Assembly (NCBI RefSeq): GCF_040839445.1
Contig: NZ_JBDPGJ010000004.1
Coordinates: forward strand, 186,001 to 250,000
Origin: Aquibium pacificus
Lineage (GTDB): Bacteria; Pseudomonadota; Alphaproteobacteria; Rhizobiales; Rhizobiaceae
Reading direction: 5' to 3'
DNA length: 64,000 bases
Shown: positions 15,821-24,491 of the stretch, piece after piece
How the letters are laid out: each line of letters starts with the position of its first letter
How positions within the stretch are numbered: the stretch's first letter is position 1
Made by a program: the position numbers and the translations under genes
The notes under the pieces: model-generated
Seen by the model: only the letters and a program-made list of their open reading frames with translations
What the model was told of the DNA's origin: nothing
Databases searched by the model: none

Positions 15821-17506
15821 ATGGCGGAATTCGACGTGGTGGTGGTGGGCTCGGGAGCGGGCGGCATGACCACGGCCGTGGTCTGCGCCAAGCACGGACT
15901 GAAGGTCCTCGTGGTCGAGAAGGCGGATGTGTTCGGCGGCACCACGGCCTATTCCGGAGGTGTGGCCTGGATCCCCAACCATCATCACATGAAGTCGGTC
16001 GGCGTCGACGACAGCCGCGACAAGGTGCTCGAGTATCTGAAGGCATGCCTTGGCAACTACTACGAGGCAACCAAGATCGAGGCCTTCGTGGACAACGGTC
16101 CACGAATGCTCGAGTACGTCGAGGCCGACACGGAACTGGAGTTCGTGCCGACGCCAACGCCCGACTATCTTCCCACGAAGCCGGGCGCTTCCCGCTACCG
16201 CGGCGTCCTCGCCAGGGAGTACGACGGCTCGAAGCTCGGCCCCTATTTCAAGAAGCTCCGCCGGCCGCTGCCGGAATTCACCGTGTTCGACAGCATGCAG
16301 GTCGCGGGTGCCGACATCGTCCCGCTGCGCAAGGCGTTCAGGACATGGTCGGGCTTCATCCATACCACCCGGATGGTCGCCAACTACATGGCGGACAGGC
16401 TGCGCCACGGCCGCAGCACCCGGCTGGTGAGCGGCAATGCGCTCGCCGGACGGCTTCTGAAGTCGGCCATCGATGCCGGCGTGACCTTGTGGTCCGAAAC
16501 GGCGGCGAAGGAGGTCCTGACGGAAGATGGCCGCGTGACCGGTTTGGTCGTGGAAAGGGATGGCCGGGAGACGAAACTTGCCGCGACGGCCGTGGTGCTC
16601 GCGAGCGGCGGCTTCGGCGCCAACAGGGAGATGCGCGAGAAGTTCATCCCGATGGCGCGGGATCACGTGTCGATCCAGCCCGAAGCGAATGTCGGCGACG
16701 GCGTCCTGATGGGCGTGCGCGCGGGCGGGGAACTCGTCGAGGACAATCCTTCGAACGGCATCTACATCCCGGTTTCCAAGGTTCGGGACAAGGACGGAAC
16801 CGTGAAGCGGTTCCCGCACATCATGATCGATCGTTACATGCCCGGATCGATCGGGGTCGACCCCACCGGCAGGCGCTTCGTCAACGAAGCCGATTCCTAT
16901 CAGCACTTCGTGATGACCATGCAGCAACTGGGTATTTCGAAGGTTCACATGATTGCCGACCGCCGGTTCCTGCGCACGTACGGCATGGGGCTGGCGCGCC
17001 CGTTCCCCTATCCGGTCCGCCGCTGGGTGGAGAACGGCTATCTGATCGAGGCCCCGACGCTGGCGGAACTGGCGCGAAGGATAGGGGTGGATGCCGCCAC
17101 GCTCGAGCAGACCGTCGAACGGTTCAACAAACATGCAAGGGAGGGCCGCGATCCGGATTTCGCGCGCGGGGACGACGCCCATTCGCGCTTCCGCGGCGAC
17201 CAGGAGAACAAGCCGAATCCCAGCCTCGCGCCCATCCTGAAACCGCCATTCTATGCCATCGCGCTCATTCCGGGCGACCTCAGCACCGTCGCGGGATTGC
17301 GGACCGACGCAAGTGCCCGCGTCCTCGACGGCGACGGCAGGGCGATCGCGGGATTGTATGCGGTCGGTCTCGACATGAACTCGATGACGCGTGGTCTCTA
17401 TCCCGCCGGCGGTTCGAGCCTCGGACCCGCAATGACGTTCGGCTACATCGCTGCCCGGGACATTGCCGGCATCAAGGCCTCGGCTTCCGAAGCCGAGCAC
17501 GCCTGA
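15821..17506 (+). CDS. FAD-dependent dehydrogenase, 3-ketosteroid-delta1-dehydrogenase-like
   Basis: A 561-residue flavoprotein of the fumarate reductase/succinate dehydrogenase superfamily. The FAD-binding VVVVGSGAGGMTTA is near the N-terminus followed by VLVVEKADVFGGTTAYSGG; ASGGFGANREM lies in the middle and RGLYPAGGSSLGPAMTFGYIAARDIAG at the C-terminus, as in KstD-type dehydrogenases. I chose ATG 15821 because the FAD fold begins right after it. KstD-like enzymes also act on non-steroid cyclic ketones, and no other steroid genes are present, so I would not call it a steroid enzyme. It is divergent from a P450 with a shared operator. Confidence 0.9.
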   Translation: MAEFDVVVVGSGAGGMTTAVVCAKHGLKVLVVEKADVFGGTTAYSGGVAWIPNHHHMKSVGVDDSRDKVLEYLKACLGNYYEATKIEAFVDNGPRMLEYVEADTELEFVPTPTPDYLPTKPGASRYRGVLAREYDGSKLGPYFKKLRRPLPEFTVFDSMQVAGADIVPLRKAFRTWSGFIHTTRMVANYMADRLRHGRSTRLVSGNALAGRLLKSAIDAGVTLWSETAAKEVLTEDGRVTGLVVERDGRETKLAATAVVLASGGFGANREMREKFIPMARDHVSIQPEANVGDGVLMGVRAGGELVEDNPSNGIYIPVSKVRDKDGTVKRFPHIMIDRYMPGSIGVDPTGRRFVNEADSYQHFVMTMQQLGISKVHMIADRRFLRTYGMGLARPFPYPVRRWVENGYLIEAPTLAELARRIGVDAATLEQTVERFNKHAREGRDPDFARGDDAHSRFRGDQENKPNPSLAPILKPPFYAIALIPGDLSTVAGLRTDASARVLDGDGRAIAGLYAVGLDMNSMTRGLYPAGGSSLGPAMTFGYIAARDIAGIKASASEAEHA

Positions 17507-17521
17507 ACAGCCGAGACGCTC

Positions 17522-17989
17522 CTATCGGAGTTCGTCGAAACCGCCGCCGAAGGCCTTCATGAACTGAAGCGGATTGACGTATTCGCGCAGCAGCGCGAGC
17601 TTGCCGTCGCGCAGCCGGAAGAGACAGACATAGCTGTTCTCGTAGACCCGGCCGGTCTCGCCGACGAGACTGCGGGCATGCGCCTCCACGATGATGCAAT
17701 CCGGATCGTCCGTGCGGTGGATGGCGTCGATGACAAAGACATGGTCACGTCGGTTGGCGAAGGCGGCGCGGTAATGCGCCATGATCTCGTCGCGGCCGTC
17801 GAACTTCGAGGTCACGAATTTTCCGAACCCCTCGGGGACGAACGGGATCTCCTGAACCGCATCGGGCTGCCAGAGCGCTTCGAAGCTGTCCAGGTCCCGC
17901 TTCATGAGCAGGGTGAAGTAGCCCAGCACCGCGGCTTCCCTTTGGTCTTGCGGCGACAAGTCGTCCGCACGGGTCGGTTCCATGGTCAT
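17522..17989 (-). CDS. NTF2-like (SnoaL-type) protein
   Basis: A 155-residue NTF2-fold protein. Seen are an N-terminal helix with AAVLGYFTLLMKRDLDSFEALW, then PEGFGKFVTSKFDGRDEIMAHY, FVIDAIHRTDDPDCIIVEAHA, and a C-terminal strand LFRLRDGKLALLREYVNPLQF. It is a paralogue of the protein at 33265-33726, with FYTLLMKKD, FDGRD, FTIDAIH and EYFNPL in the same order. Such proteins may be small isomerases, dehydratases or cyclases, or accessory proteins. The ATG at 17989 has GGGAACGTC before it. It is divergent from the SDR at 18182 and shares an operator with it. Confidence 0.85.
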   Translation of the reverse strand: MTMEPTRADDLSPQDQREAAVLGYFTLLMKRDLDSFEALWQPDAVQEIPFVPEGFGKFVTSKFDGRDEIMAHYRAAFANRRDHVFVIDAIHRTDDPDCIIVEAHARSLVGETGRVYENSYVCLFRLRDGKLALLREYVNPLQFMKAFGGGFDELR

Positions 17990-18017
17990 GACGTTCCCAT
18001 TCCTGACGGTCCGTGAG

Positions 18018-18091
18018 ACATAGTGGGAATTCCCGCCGGTCAGGGAGTCCCACGTCACGGGTACAGATGGGTTGTCGACCGGTGGATAGGC
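18018..18091. promoter_or_regulatory. Operator site 7, between the NTF2 and SDR genes
   Basis: GTCCCACGTCACGGGTAC at 18047-18064. Rightward, GATAGGC (18085-18091) follows after 20 bases. Leftward, CTATGT (18023-18018) is 23 bases away, a slightly longer spacing. Confidence 0.5.
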
Positions 18092-18181
18092 ATCGACGAA
18101 TGCCTCCGTGCCTCGCCGCCAACCGGCCGTGACGAAGACGGGGACCGACCGACGGACAATCGCTTCAACGGAGACGAAGAA

Positions 18182-19009
18182 ATGGCAACAAAGGCTGAGC
18201 TTCCGGCGCGCCCGCGCGACTGGATGTCGAATTCCCTGCTCGATGGCCTCGTCGCGCTCGTGGTGGGCGGCGGCAGCGGTATCGGCGAGGCGACCGCGAT
18301 CACGCTTGCCGCAAACGGTGCCCGGGTGGCGGTCGCCGACCGCCGCAAGGAAGCGGCGGACGGTGTCGCGAAGAAGATCGAGGCCGACGGCGGCGAGGCC
18401 TTGAGCCTCGCCATGGACGTCGCCGTCGCGTCCGAGATCGGCGCGGGGGTTTCGGAACTGATCGCAAAGTTCGGCCAGCTCGACATCGTCGTGAATTCGG
18501 CCGGCGTGATCTTCCCCGGGTCGCTCGAGGACTGCTCCCTGGACGACTGGCGCACCTCGTTCCTCGTCAACGTCGAAGGGGCGCTGCTTCTCGGACGCGC
18601 CTGCCTGCCGCATCTGCGCAAGAGCAAGTCCGCGTCGATCGTCAACATCTCCTCCCTGGCCGGTGGCAGGGGCTATCCCAACGGTGGCGCCTACGGGCCG
18701 AGCAAGGCGGCGCTGATTTCTCTGACCCGCCAGATGGCGCTGGAATGGGCGGCCGACGGAATACGCGTCAACGTCGTCAGTCCCGGAACGATCGACACGC
18801 CGCTGACGCGCGCCAACATGCGACCCGAGATCATCGCCGAGCGCGAGGCCAAGATCCCCCTCGGCCGGCTGGGCGTCGCGACAGAACTGGCGGATACCGT
18901 CGTCTTCCTGGCTTCGCCGGCGGCATCTTTCGTAACCGCACAGGAACTGAATTGCGACGGCGGGCTGTCCCAGAGCCTGATGGCGCAGAAGTTCTTCGCC
19001 AACAAATAA
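18182..19009 (+). CDS. Short-chain dehydrogenase/reductase
   Basis: A 275-residue classical SDR. The cofactor loop VGGGSGIG is at 28-35 after a 20-residue extension, NSAG replaces NNAG at about 105-108, the catalytic serine is in NISSLAGG (about 157), and Tyr171/Lys175 form YGPSK. ADRR after the second strand gives a basic residue where NADP(H) is often preferred. The ATG at 18182 has GGAGACGAAGAA before it. It is followed 115 bases on by an EamA transporter, probably co-transcribed. It oxidises or reduces an alcohol/ketone of the pathway. Confidence 0.93.
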   Translation: MATKAELPARPRDWMSNSLLDGLVALVVGGGSGIGEATAITLAANGARVAVADRRKEAADGVAKKIEADGGEALSLAMDVAVASEIGAGVSELIAKFGQLDIVVNSAGVIFPGSLEDCSLDDWRTSFLVNVEGALLLGRACLPHLRKSKSASIVNISSLAGGRGYPNGGAYGPSKAALISLTRQMALEWAADGIRVNVVSPGTIDTPLTRANMRPEIIAEREAKIPLGRLGVATELADTVVFLASPAASFVTAQELNCDGGLSQSLMAQKFFANK

Positions 19010-19124
19010 CCGGACGCTAGCGAACCTTCACCGCCAGAGATCCGGAGGAGGAGCTTGCGCCGGACGAGGGGCCGCATCGTCATGGGGCTATCTCGCCGGG
19101 GACGACGTCCGTTGCTGGAGGCGC

Positions 19125-20024
19125 ATGGTGATCCGATCCGAGGCTGCGGTTTCCAATCCGCTGAAGGGGATGCTTCTCCTCGTCTGCGCCTTCTTCATGT
19201 TCGCCTTCAACGATGCGGGCGCCAAATATCTGGTGCTCGCGGACGTGCATCCGGTGTTCGTCAACTGGATGCGGTTCTTCACCCATGGCGTGCTGGCCGT
19301 GGTCATCCTGCGCCCATGGGTGAACAGCGATCGCTTCCGCGTCGGCAACATGCGCCTCCAGCTCTTTCGCGGCGTGGTGCTGTTCGTCTCGGGTATCCTG
19401 AGTTTCTCCTCGCTCCTGACGCTGCAACTCGTGGAATTCGTCGCGATCTTCTTCGCCGCGCCGATCTGGGTCACATTGCTGGCCCGCCTTGTTCTCAAGG
19501 AATCCCTCGACTGGATGCGCATCGTCGCGGTGGTCATCGGGTTCGGCGGCGTGATCATCATATCCCGGCCCGGCATGGGCGTGCTCGGCATCGGGCATGT
19601 CATGGCATTCGCCGCGACGCTGGCCTATGGCGTCTTCATCATCGCGACGCGCCTTCTGACCGCCACGGAGAGCCATGAGAGCCTGTTCGTCATGCCTCCG
19701 CTGGTCGCCATCGTCCTCGGCCTTCCGGCGCTGCCCTTCGTGGGCTCGCTGCCGCCGGACGGCTTTTACCTTTCGATCCTCCTGTCTCTCGGCGCATTCG
19801 GCGCGATCGGGCACTGGCTTCTGATCCACGCCTACCGCATCGCGCCGGCGTCCTTCCTCGCGCCGTTCATCTACGTGCACATGATCTGGACGGTCATCTT
19901 CGGCTACATCATCTTCGACAGCCTGCCAGACGCCTGGACGATTGCCGGCACGCTCACCATCGTCGCCAGCGGCCTGTTGCTGGTGGCATCGGAACGAAAG
20001 GGGCGCGCGAAGGCGCTCCGATAA
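19125..20024 (+). CDS. EamA/DMT family transporter
   Basis: A 299-residue inner-membrane protein with about ten hydrophobic helices arranged as two EamA repeats. It starts with a short cytoplasmic end and then GMLLLVCAFFMFAFNDAGAKYL; LEFVAIFFAAPIWVTLLARLVLKE-like and ILSLGAFGAIGHWLLIHAYRIAPASFLAPF sequences mark the ends of repeats one and two. The start at 19125 follows TGGAGGCGC. Such proteins export or import small metabolites; its position after the SDR suggests a pathway compound. A terminator in the gap to the next gene belongs to the opposite strand. Confidence 0.9.
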   Translation: MVIRSEAAVSNPLKGMLLLVCAFFMFAFNDAGAKYLVLADVHPVFVNWMRFFTHGVLAVVILRPWVNSDRFRVGNMRLQLFRGVVLFVSGILSFSSLLTLQLVEFVAIFFAAPIWVTLLARLVLKESLDWMRIVAVVIGFGGVIIISRPGMGVLGIGHVMAFAATLAYGVFIIATRLLTATESHESLFVMPPLVAIVLGLPALPFVGSLPPDGFYLSILLSLGAFGAIGHWLLIHAYRIAPASFLAPFIYVHMIWTVIFGYIIFDSLPDAWTIAGTLTIVASGLLLVASERKGRAKALR

Positions 20025-20082
20025 CGCGTGTGCCGACGGCGGGTTCGAACGCGGCAAGGCCTCGGCACGGATTTCCAACATG

Positions 20083-20117
20083 AAAAGGCCGGTCCCGAAA
20101 CAGGTCCGGGACCGGCC
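20083..20117 (-). terminator. Rho-independent terminator of the leftward dctP gene
   Basis: Read leftward, an 11-base-pair GC stem (20117-20107 with 20097-20087) with a nine-base loop runs straight into TTTT. It lies about 70 bases past the stop of the TRAP binding-protein gene. Confidence 0.8.
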
Positions 20118-20187
20118 ATGCATTCCTATGCAAGCGAGACAGCCCGGCCGAACGGGTCGGCCTATGGCTGCTGGTGAACCTATCCGA

Positions 20188-21225
20188 TCAGTTCGTGCCT
20201 TCCTCGGCTGCGACCTCTGCCTTGAACTCCGAAAGGATTTCCGGGGCGTTCGACAGTCCGGCCTCCTCGGCCTTCTTGAGCCATGCGTCCTCGATCGGCT
20301 TGAGCGTGGTCTTGATCTTTTCGATCGCCTCGGGGGTGGCCTCGCCCATGTGGTAGCCGGCCGTCTTCATGCTCTCCAGCGCCTTGGCATCGGCGTCGTC
20401 GTAAGCCTGGCCGACCTTGCGCGCGAAGGCTTCGCCCGAAATCTCCATGATCGCCTTCTGGTCCTCGGGGGAGATCTGCGCCCACTTGTCGGCATTGAGG
20501 CCCATGATGATGACGGCATTGGCGAGCCCGCCCGGCACGACATAGACGCCGTCCATCAGGTCGAGCTGGTTGAAGCCGGGGATCGTGTTCAGGTTGGTGA
20601 TCTGGCCGTCGATCGTGCCGGTCGCGAGCATCTCGTAGGCCTCCGCGGCCGATTTCAGGATCGGCACGGCGCCGAGCAGGTTCAGGACCTCGGTCAGGGT
20701 CGGCGAACTGCTGCGGAACTTCATTCCCTTCAGCTGCTCCACCGATTCCACCTTGGCGCCCTTCGTCACCATCTGCAGTGGCGATACCGACAGCAGCGAA
20801 ACCGGATAGACACCCTCGAAGACACCGTTGTCTGCGAGGTGCTTTCGGTACATCCTGTCGATCACCGGTCCGCGCGCGGCGGTCTTCGTTCCGATCAGCG
20901 GCAGATCCCCGAATTCGATCTGGGGAAAGCGCCCCGGCGTGTAACCGGCGACCATCCAGGACATGTCGGCCAAGCCATCGTGCACCACGTCGTACTGGGC
21001 GGGGACTGTGCCCACCACCTTCGGCGCCACTTCGACCTTCACCCGGCCTTCCGTGACCTTCTCGATGTCGGCGAGCCATGGCTCGATGACGTCGTCCCAG
21101 AGGAAGAAGCTCGGCGGAAGCCAGTTCGAGTACCGGATCGTCACAGTGTCGGCAAAGGCGTGCGTGGCCGAAAGCGCGGCGAGGCCGACGGCCGCCACCG
21201 CCGTGGCCAGTTTCTTGAGCAGCAT
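20188..21225 (-). CDS. dctP: TRAP transporter periplasmic binding protein, DctP family
   Basis: A 345-residue DctP-family protein with a signal peptide (MLLKKLATAVAAVGLAALSA, cleaved after AFA). The mature part begins DTVTIRYSNWLPPSFF. GMKFRSSSPTLTEVLNLLGAVPI and the following YEMLATGTIDGQITN carry the conserved carboxylate-binding arginine block. ATG 21225 is preceded by GGAGGAAAAC. It is a clear paralogue of the DctP at 38589 and of the same length. No permease genes are next to it; it may use the DctQ/DctM pair at 35147-37006. It is divergent from a P450, each with its own operator. Confidence 0.93.
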   Translation of the reverse strand: MLLKKLATAVAAVGLAALSATHAFADTVTIRYSNWLPPSFFLWDDVIEPWLADIEKVTEGRVKVEVAPKVVGTVPAQYDVVHDGLADMSWMVAGYTPGRFPQIEFGDLPLIGTKTAARGPVIDRMYRKHLADNGVFEGVYPVSLLSVSPLQMVTKGAKVESVEQLKGMKFRSSSPTLTEVLNLLGAVPILKSAAEAYEMLATGTIDGQITNLNTIPGFNQLDLMDGVYVVPGGLANAVIIMGLNADKWAQISPEDQKAIMEISGEAFARKVGQAYDDADAKALESMKTAGYHMGEATPEAIEKIKTTLKPIEDAWLKKAEEAGLSNAPEILSEFKAEVAAEEGTN

Positions 21226-21257
21226 GTTTTCCTCCATGGTCGGTTTTTCCCGACTTT

Positions 21258-21302
21258 CCGCTAGCACGCGGCCCCGCGCGGCAATGTCCCCCGCTTGGTG
21301 AC
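21258..21302 (-). promoter_or_regulatory. Operator site 8 and -10 element for dctP
   Basis: Read leftward, GTCACCAAGCGGGGGAC (21302-21286; short-spacer form) is followed after 21 bases by CTAGCGG (21264-21258), about 35 bases before the dctP start. Confidence 0.6.
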
Positions 21303-21317
21303 CTCTGTGCCCGCGCC

Positions 21318-21362
21318 GTCCCAGCCACGGGGGACTCTGGCGCGGAATGTTGTCGCCTACGT
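21318..21362 (+). promoter_or_regulatory. Operator site 9 and -10 element for the P450 at 21406
   Basis: GTCCCAGCCACGGGGGAC at 21318-21335 is followed after exactly 20 bases by CCTACGT (21356-21362). It lies 15 bases from site 8, so this 180-base divergent region has one dyad per promoter. Confidence 0.65.
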
Positions 21363-21405
21363 TCACGGGCACGCAGAGAGACCAAGTCGTCCGGAGAGAC
21401 TGCCA

Positions 21406-22617
21406 ATGACCGACACAGCCACGGGCGTGCGCGAGGCGCCTGTCGTATCGCTCGATCCCTACGCGATGGACGTGCTGGAGGACCCAATTCCGTTCTATCG
21501 GGAACTGCTCGATGCCGGTCCGGTGGTCTATTTCGAGAAGTACGGCGTCTACGGCGTCGGCCGCTATGCCGAACTGCGCGAGGTCGTCACCGACTATTCG
21601 CGCTTCACCGCATCGAGCGGCGTCGGCATCACCGACGCGCGCAGGCCCGAGTTTCGCGGTCGCCCGCCGAGCGCGCTGGTGGAGGTCGATCCGCCCCAGC
21701 ACACCGAGACGCGGCGCGTCGCCAACCGCATCATGTCTCCGCTGGTGATCCGGAAATGGCGAAGCCTATTCGAGGAGAAGGCCAAGGAGGCGGTCGACCG
21801 CATCGTGAAGATGGGGGCGTTCGACGGTGTCCGCGATCTCGTGGAGCCCGTCGTCTTCGGCGGCTTTCCCAAAGCCATGGGGATCCGTTTCGACGAGGCC
21901 GCCATCCGCGCGATCGGCTATATGTCCTTCAACCAGACCGGTCCCGAAAACGAACTCTACTTCAAGGGGATGGAGGTCGGCGAGCCGTACATGGAATGGT
22001 TCATGGCCGCCTGCGAGGGCGACGCCGTCGAGCCGGGCTCGATCGCCGGCTCGTTCTTCGAGGCGGAGGCGGCGGGTGAACTGCAGCCGGGCATCGCGTT
22101 CAACATCACCCGTTCGCTGGTACGGGGCGGGATGGACACCACCATCAGCGGCATGAGCACGGCCCTGCGGCTTCTGGCCGAAAATCCCGATCAGTGGGCG
22201 CTGCTCAAGCGGCATCCGGATCGCATCCGCGCCGTGATGGACGAGGCCGTCCGCATGGTTGCGCCGAACCATCTCGTGTACCGGGCGACCGCCTGCGACA
22301 CCGAGCTCGGCGGTTTCTTCCTCGAGGGCGACACCAAGATCGCCACGTTCCCGACCGCGGCGAACCGCGATCCGCGCAAATGGGAAAATCCCGACAAGTT
22401 CGACGTGATGCGCGACACGGCCAATATCCACATGTCGTTCGGTGCCGCCGACCACAACTGCATCGGCCAGAACGTCGCGCGCATGGAAGCCGAGTGCATG
22501 CTGAAGGAACTGGTCGCGCGGGTCGAAGCCATCGAACCCGCGGGCGAGCCTCGATACCTGATCCACAATCAGTTGCGGATCCTGGAGAGGCTGCCGCTGC
22601 GGATCGCCTCGGCCTGA
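21406..22617 (+). CDS. Cytochrome P450, CYP199-like
   Basis: A 403-residue soluble P450. The I-helix RGGMDTT is at 240-246, ExxR is E280/R283, and the haem loop FGAADHNCIG has Cys352; the alanines before the histidine are unusual for this loop. ATG 21406 has GGAGAG eight bases upstream; an earlier in-frame start would lack a ribosome-binding site and fall inside the operator region. It resembles the other CYP199-like proteins here but is more diverged. An EthD-domain gene and a DUF1289 gene follow closely. Confidence 0.95.
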   Translation: MTDTATGVREAPVVSLDPYAMDVLEDPIPFYRELLDAGPVVYFEKYGVYGVGRYAELREVVTDYSRFTASSGVGITDARRPEFRGRPPSALVEVDPPQHTETRRVANRIMSPLVIRKWRSLFEEKAKEAVDRIVKMGAFDGVRDLVEPVVFGGFPKAMGIRFDEAAIRAIGYMSFNQTGPENELYFKGMEVGEPYMEWFMAACEGDAVEPGSIAGSFFEAEAAGELQPGIAFNITRSLVRGGMDTTISGMSTALRLLAENPDQWALLKRHPDRIRAVMDEAVRMVAPNHLVYRATACDTELGGFFLEGDTKIATFPTAANRDPRKWENPDKFDVMRDTANIHMSFGAADHNCIGQNVARMEAECMLKELVARVEAIEPAGEPRYLIHNQLRILERLPLRIASA

Positions 22618-22658
22618 TCGCCTGGCGGCATGAACGATACCCGGGAGCGGGACGAGAC

Positions 22659-23363
22659 ATGATCCGGAAGTTCATTTTCCTGAAGCGAAAGTCCGGCCTC
22701 GCGGCCGACGACTTCGCGGAGCGCTGGAAGGGTCGGCATGCGCAGGCGCTGGCGGGCGACGGCGCCTTTCGCGCGATGGCTGGGCGCTATGTCCAGAACC
22801 GCGCGCAACCGGCCGTGGACGACCTGATCCCCGAGCCCCTCTGGGATGGCCTCGTCGAGATCGACGTCGGCCCGGAGTTCACCGCTCCGGAAACCATCCG
22901 GGACAACCCGCTGAACAAGACCGTCGGTCCCCATCAGGACGACTTCGCCGATCCTTCCCGGATGGTGCAGTTCTTCGCCCGCGAGAACGTCGTGTTCGAC
23001 GGCCCCGCACGGGGCGTGAAAATCCTGAGCCTGCCGCGCCGGCGGGCCGGCTCCAGTCCCGCCGAGTTCAGCAAGCATTACAAGGAGGTCCACGGGACGC
23101 TGGTTTCCCGCAACGCCGCCTTCGCCGAATTCTGCAACCGCTATGTGCAACACCACGTGTTGCCGGAGACGGTCAAGACATCGGAGGATTTCGTCCCCTA
23201 CGACGGCATTTCGGAGTTCTGGTTCGACAGTCTGGAGCACGCCCGCAAGGCATGGTCCGCTCCGTCCTACATGGCCGAGCTGCGGGCCGACGAGAAGAAT
23301 TTCGTGGGCAGCCCGCCATCCCACCGGCTGCTCGTCGATCCGCTCGAGATCCCGCTCGGTTGA
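22659..23363 (+). CDS. EthD-domain protein, duplicated domain
   Basis: A 234-residue protein made of two EthD-type dimeric alpha-beta-barrel repeats: KFIFLKRKSGLAADDFAERW at the start and ILSLPRRRAGSSPAEFSKHY in the second half, each followed by a histidine-containing RHAQAL or VHGTLV block. The second repeat ends with NRYVQHHVLPE and a GISEFWFDSLE block, which also appear in the single-domain EthD protein at 49335. EthD proteins are needed in some P450 systems (for example ethyl tert-butyl ether degradation), though their role is unclear. It lies 41 bases after the P450. Confidence 0.87.
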   Translation: MIRKFIFLKRKSGLAADDFAERWKGRHAQALAGDGAFRAMAGRYVQNRAQPAVDDLIPEPLWDGLVEIDVGPEFTAPETIRDNPLNKTVGPHQDDFADPSRMVQFFARENVVFDGPARGVKILSLPRRRAGSSPAEFSKHYKEVHGTLVSRNAAFAEFCNRYVQHHVLPETVKTSEDFVPYDGISEFWFDSLEHARKAWSAPSYMAELRADEKNFVGSPPSHRLLVDPLEIPLG

Positions 23364-23379
23364 CCGGACCGCTCGCGGC

Positions 23380-23565
23380 ATGACACCGGTCGAAACCCCC
23401 TGCCGCCGCATCTGCAAGCAGGACCGCAAGGCCGGCTTCTGTATCGGATGCGGAAGGACTGTCCGCGAGGTCTTCTCCTGGATCGACTTGCCGGACGAGG
23501 AACGCGAGCGGATCGGAGCCGAGTTGCCGCTGCGGTTGAAGTCGCTGGAAACGGAAGGCCGATAG
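23380..23565 (+). CDS. DUF1289 small cysteine-rich protein
   Basis: A 61-residue protein with four cysteines at 8, 12, 21 and 24 in the pattern CRRICKQDRKAGFCIGCGRT followed by VREVFSWIDLPDEE, which is the DUF1289 signature. The cysteines could hold a metal or Fe-S centre. It is not a [2Fe-2S] ferredoxin of the P450 partner type, having the wrong spacing and no ferredoxin fold. It starts 17 bases after the EthD gene. Confidence 0.85.
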   Translation: MTPVETPCRRICKQDRKAGFCIGCGRTVREVFSWIDLPDEERERIGAELPLRLKSLETEGR

Positions 23566-23617
23566 CCTCGGCATTGGTCGTGCATGATCGCTGCCGGGTG
23601 GCGACGCGACCGGGAAT

Positions 23618-23660
23618 GTCCCCCGGCAAGGTACAGACGGCGTACCCCGCAAGAATAGAA
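23618..23660 (+). promoter_or_regulatory. Operator site 10, before the tandem SDR genes
   Basis: GTCCCCCGGCAAGGTAC at 23618-23634 (short-spacer form) is followed after 20 bases by ATAGAA (23655-23660), about 33 bases before the SDR start. Confidence 0.55.
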
Positions 23661-23692
23661 AATCGCAAGACAGAGCCAACCGGAGGTACCCC

Positions 23693-24463
23693 ATGCGTTT
23701 CAAGGACCGCGTCGTCGTCATCACCGGAGGCGGTTCCGGTATGGGGCTCGCGACGTCGAAGCTCTTCGCCTCGGAAGGCGCAACCGTCGCCGTCAACGAC
23801 ATCAAGGCGGAAACGGCGGCCAAGGCAGTGAGCGAGATCGAGGCCGCGGGCGGGAAGGCCTTCGCGATCCCGGGCGACGTCTCCAGCCGGGACGTGGCCC
23901 AGAAGAGCGTGAAGGAGGTCATCGCGCGCTGCGGGCGCATCGACATCCTCATCAACAATGCGGGCATCGCGACGATCCAGCCAGCGGAGGAGTATTCCGA
24001 GTGGGAGCGGATCACCGGTGTCGATCTGGACGCGCCGTTCTACTGGTCCCAGGCGGCGGGCGCGCTCACGATGATCCCGGGCAAGGGTGGCGCCATCGTC
24101 AACATCTCCTCGCTGGCGGGCCACGTGGCCTATCCGGGCGACGTGGGCTACATCGCCGCGAAGGCCGGCGTCCTGGGGCTGACGCGCTCGCTCGCCATCG
24201 AATGGGCCAAGCACGGCATCAGGGTCAACTGCATCTGCCCCGGCTTCACCGACACGCAGATCATCAAGGACATGGAAGCCATCGATCCCGATCGCTTCGT
24301 CGAGAGGCGCCGCCGCGTGCCGATGGGCCGCGCCGCGCGTCCTGAGGAGATCGCCAAGGCCGTGGCGTTCCTGGCCTCCGACGATGCGTCCTACATCACC
24401 GGCGCCATTCTCAACGTCGACGGGGGACAGATCGCGCTCTCCTCCGGGTGGTCGCCCGCCTGA
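23693..24463 (+). CDS. Short-chain dehydrogenase/reductase, tandem copy 1
   Basis: A 256-residue classical SDR: TGGGSGMG at 11-18, NNAG at 88-91, catalytic Ser in NISS (139/140) and YIAAK with Tyr153 and Lys157. An aspartate (VNDIK) ends the second strand, which favours NAD(H). The ATG at 23693 follows CCGGAGGTACCCC. The next gene is a same-length paralogue 28 bases downstream with identical motif positions. The operon continues with a P450 and a DUF1330-like gene. Confidence 0.94.
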   Translation: MRFKDRVVVITGGGSGMGLATSKLFASEGATVAVNDIKAETAAKAVSEIEAAGGKAFAIPGDVSSRDVAQKSVKEVIARCGRIDILINNAGIATIQPAEEYSEWERITGVDLDAPFYWSQAAGALTMIPGKGGAIVNISSLAGHVAYPGDVGYIAAKAGVLGLTRSLAIEWAKHGIRVNCICPGFTDTQIIKDMEAIDPDRFVERRRRVPMGRAARPEEIAKAVAFLASDDASYITGAILNVDGGQIALSSGWSPA

Positions 24464-24491
24464 AGACGCCGCGCCGCTGGGAGGAGGGCCA

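Noticed and set aside
15821..17506. Steroid degradation as the island's function
   Set aside because: One KstD-like flavoprotein is suggestive, but no other steroid ring-degradation genes or Mce-type uptake genes are present, and the family acts on other cyclic ketones too.
15754..17562. A 602-codon rightward frame
   Set aside because: It overlaps the KstD-like flavoprotein in another frame and is low-complexity, rich in Arg, Gly and Pro.
23380..23565. The small cysteine protein as the missing P450 ferredoxin
   Set aside because: Its four cysteines are in the DUF1289 pattern and it is far too short for the adrenodoxin-type fold.
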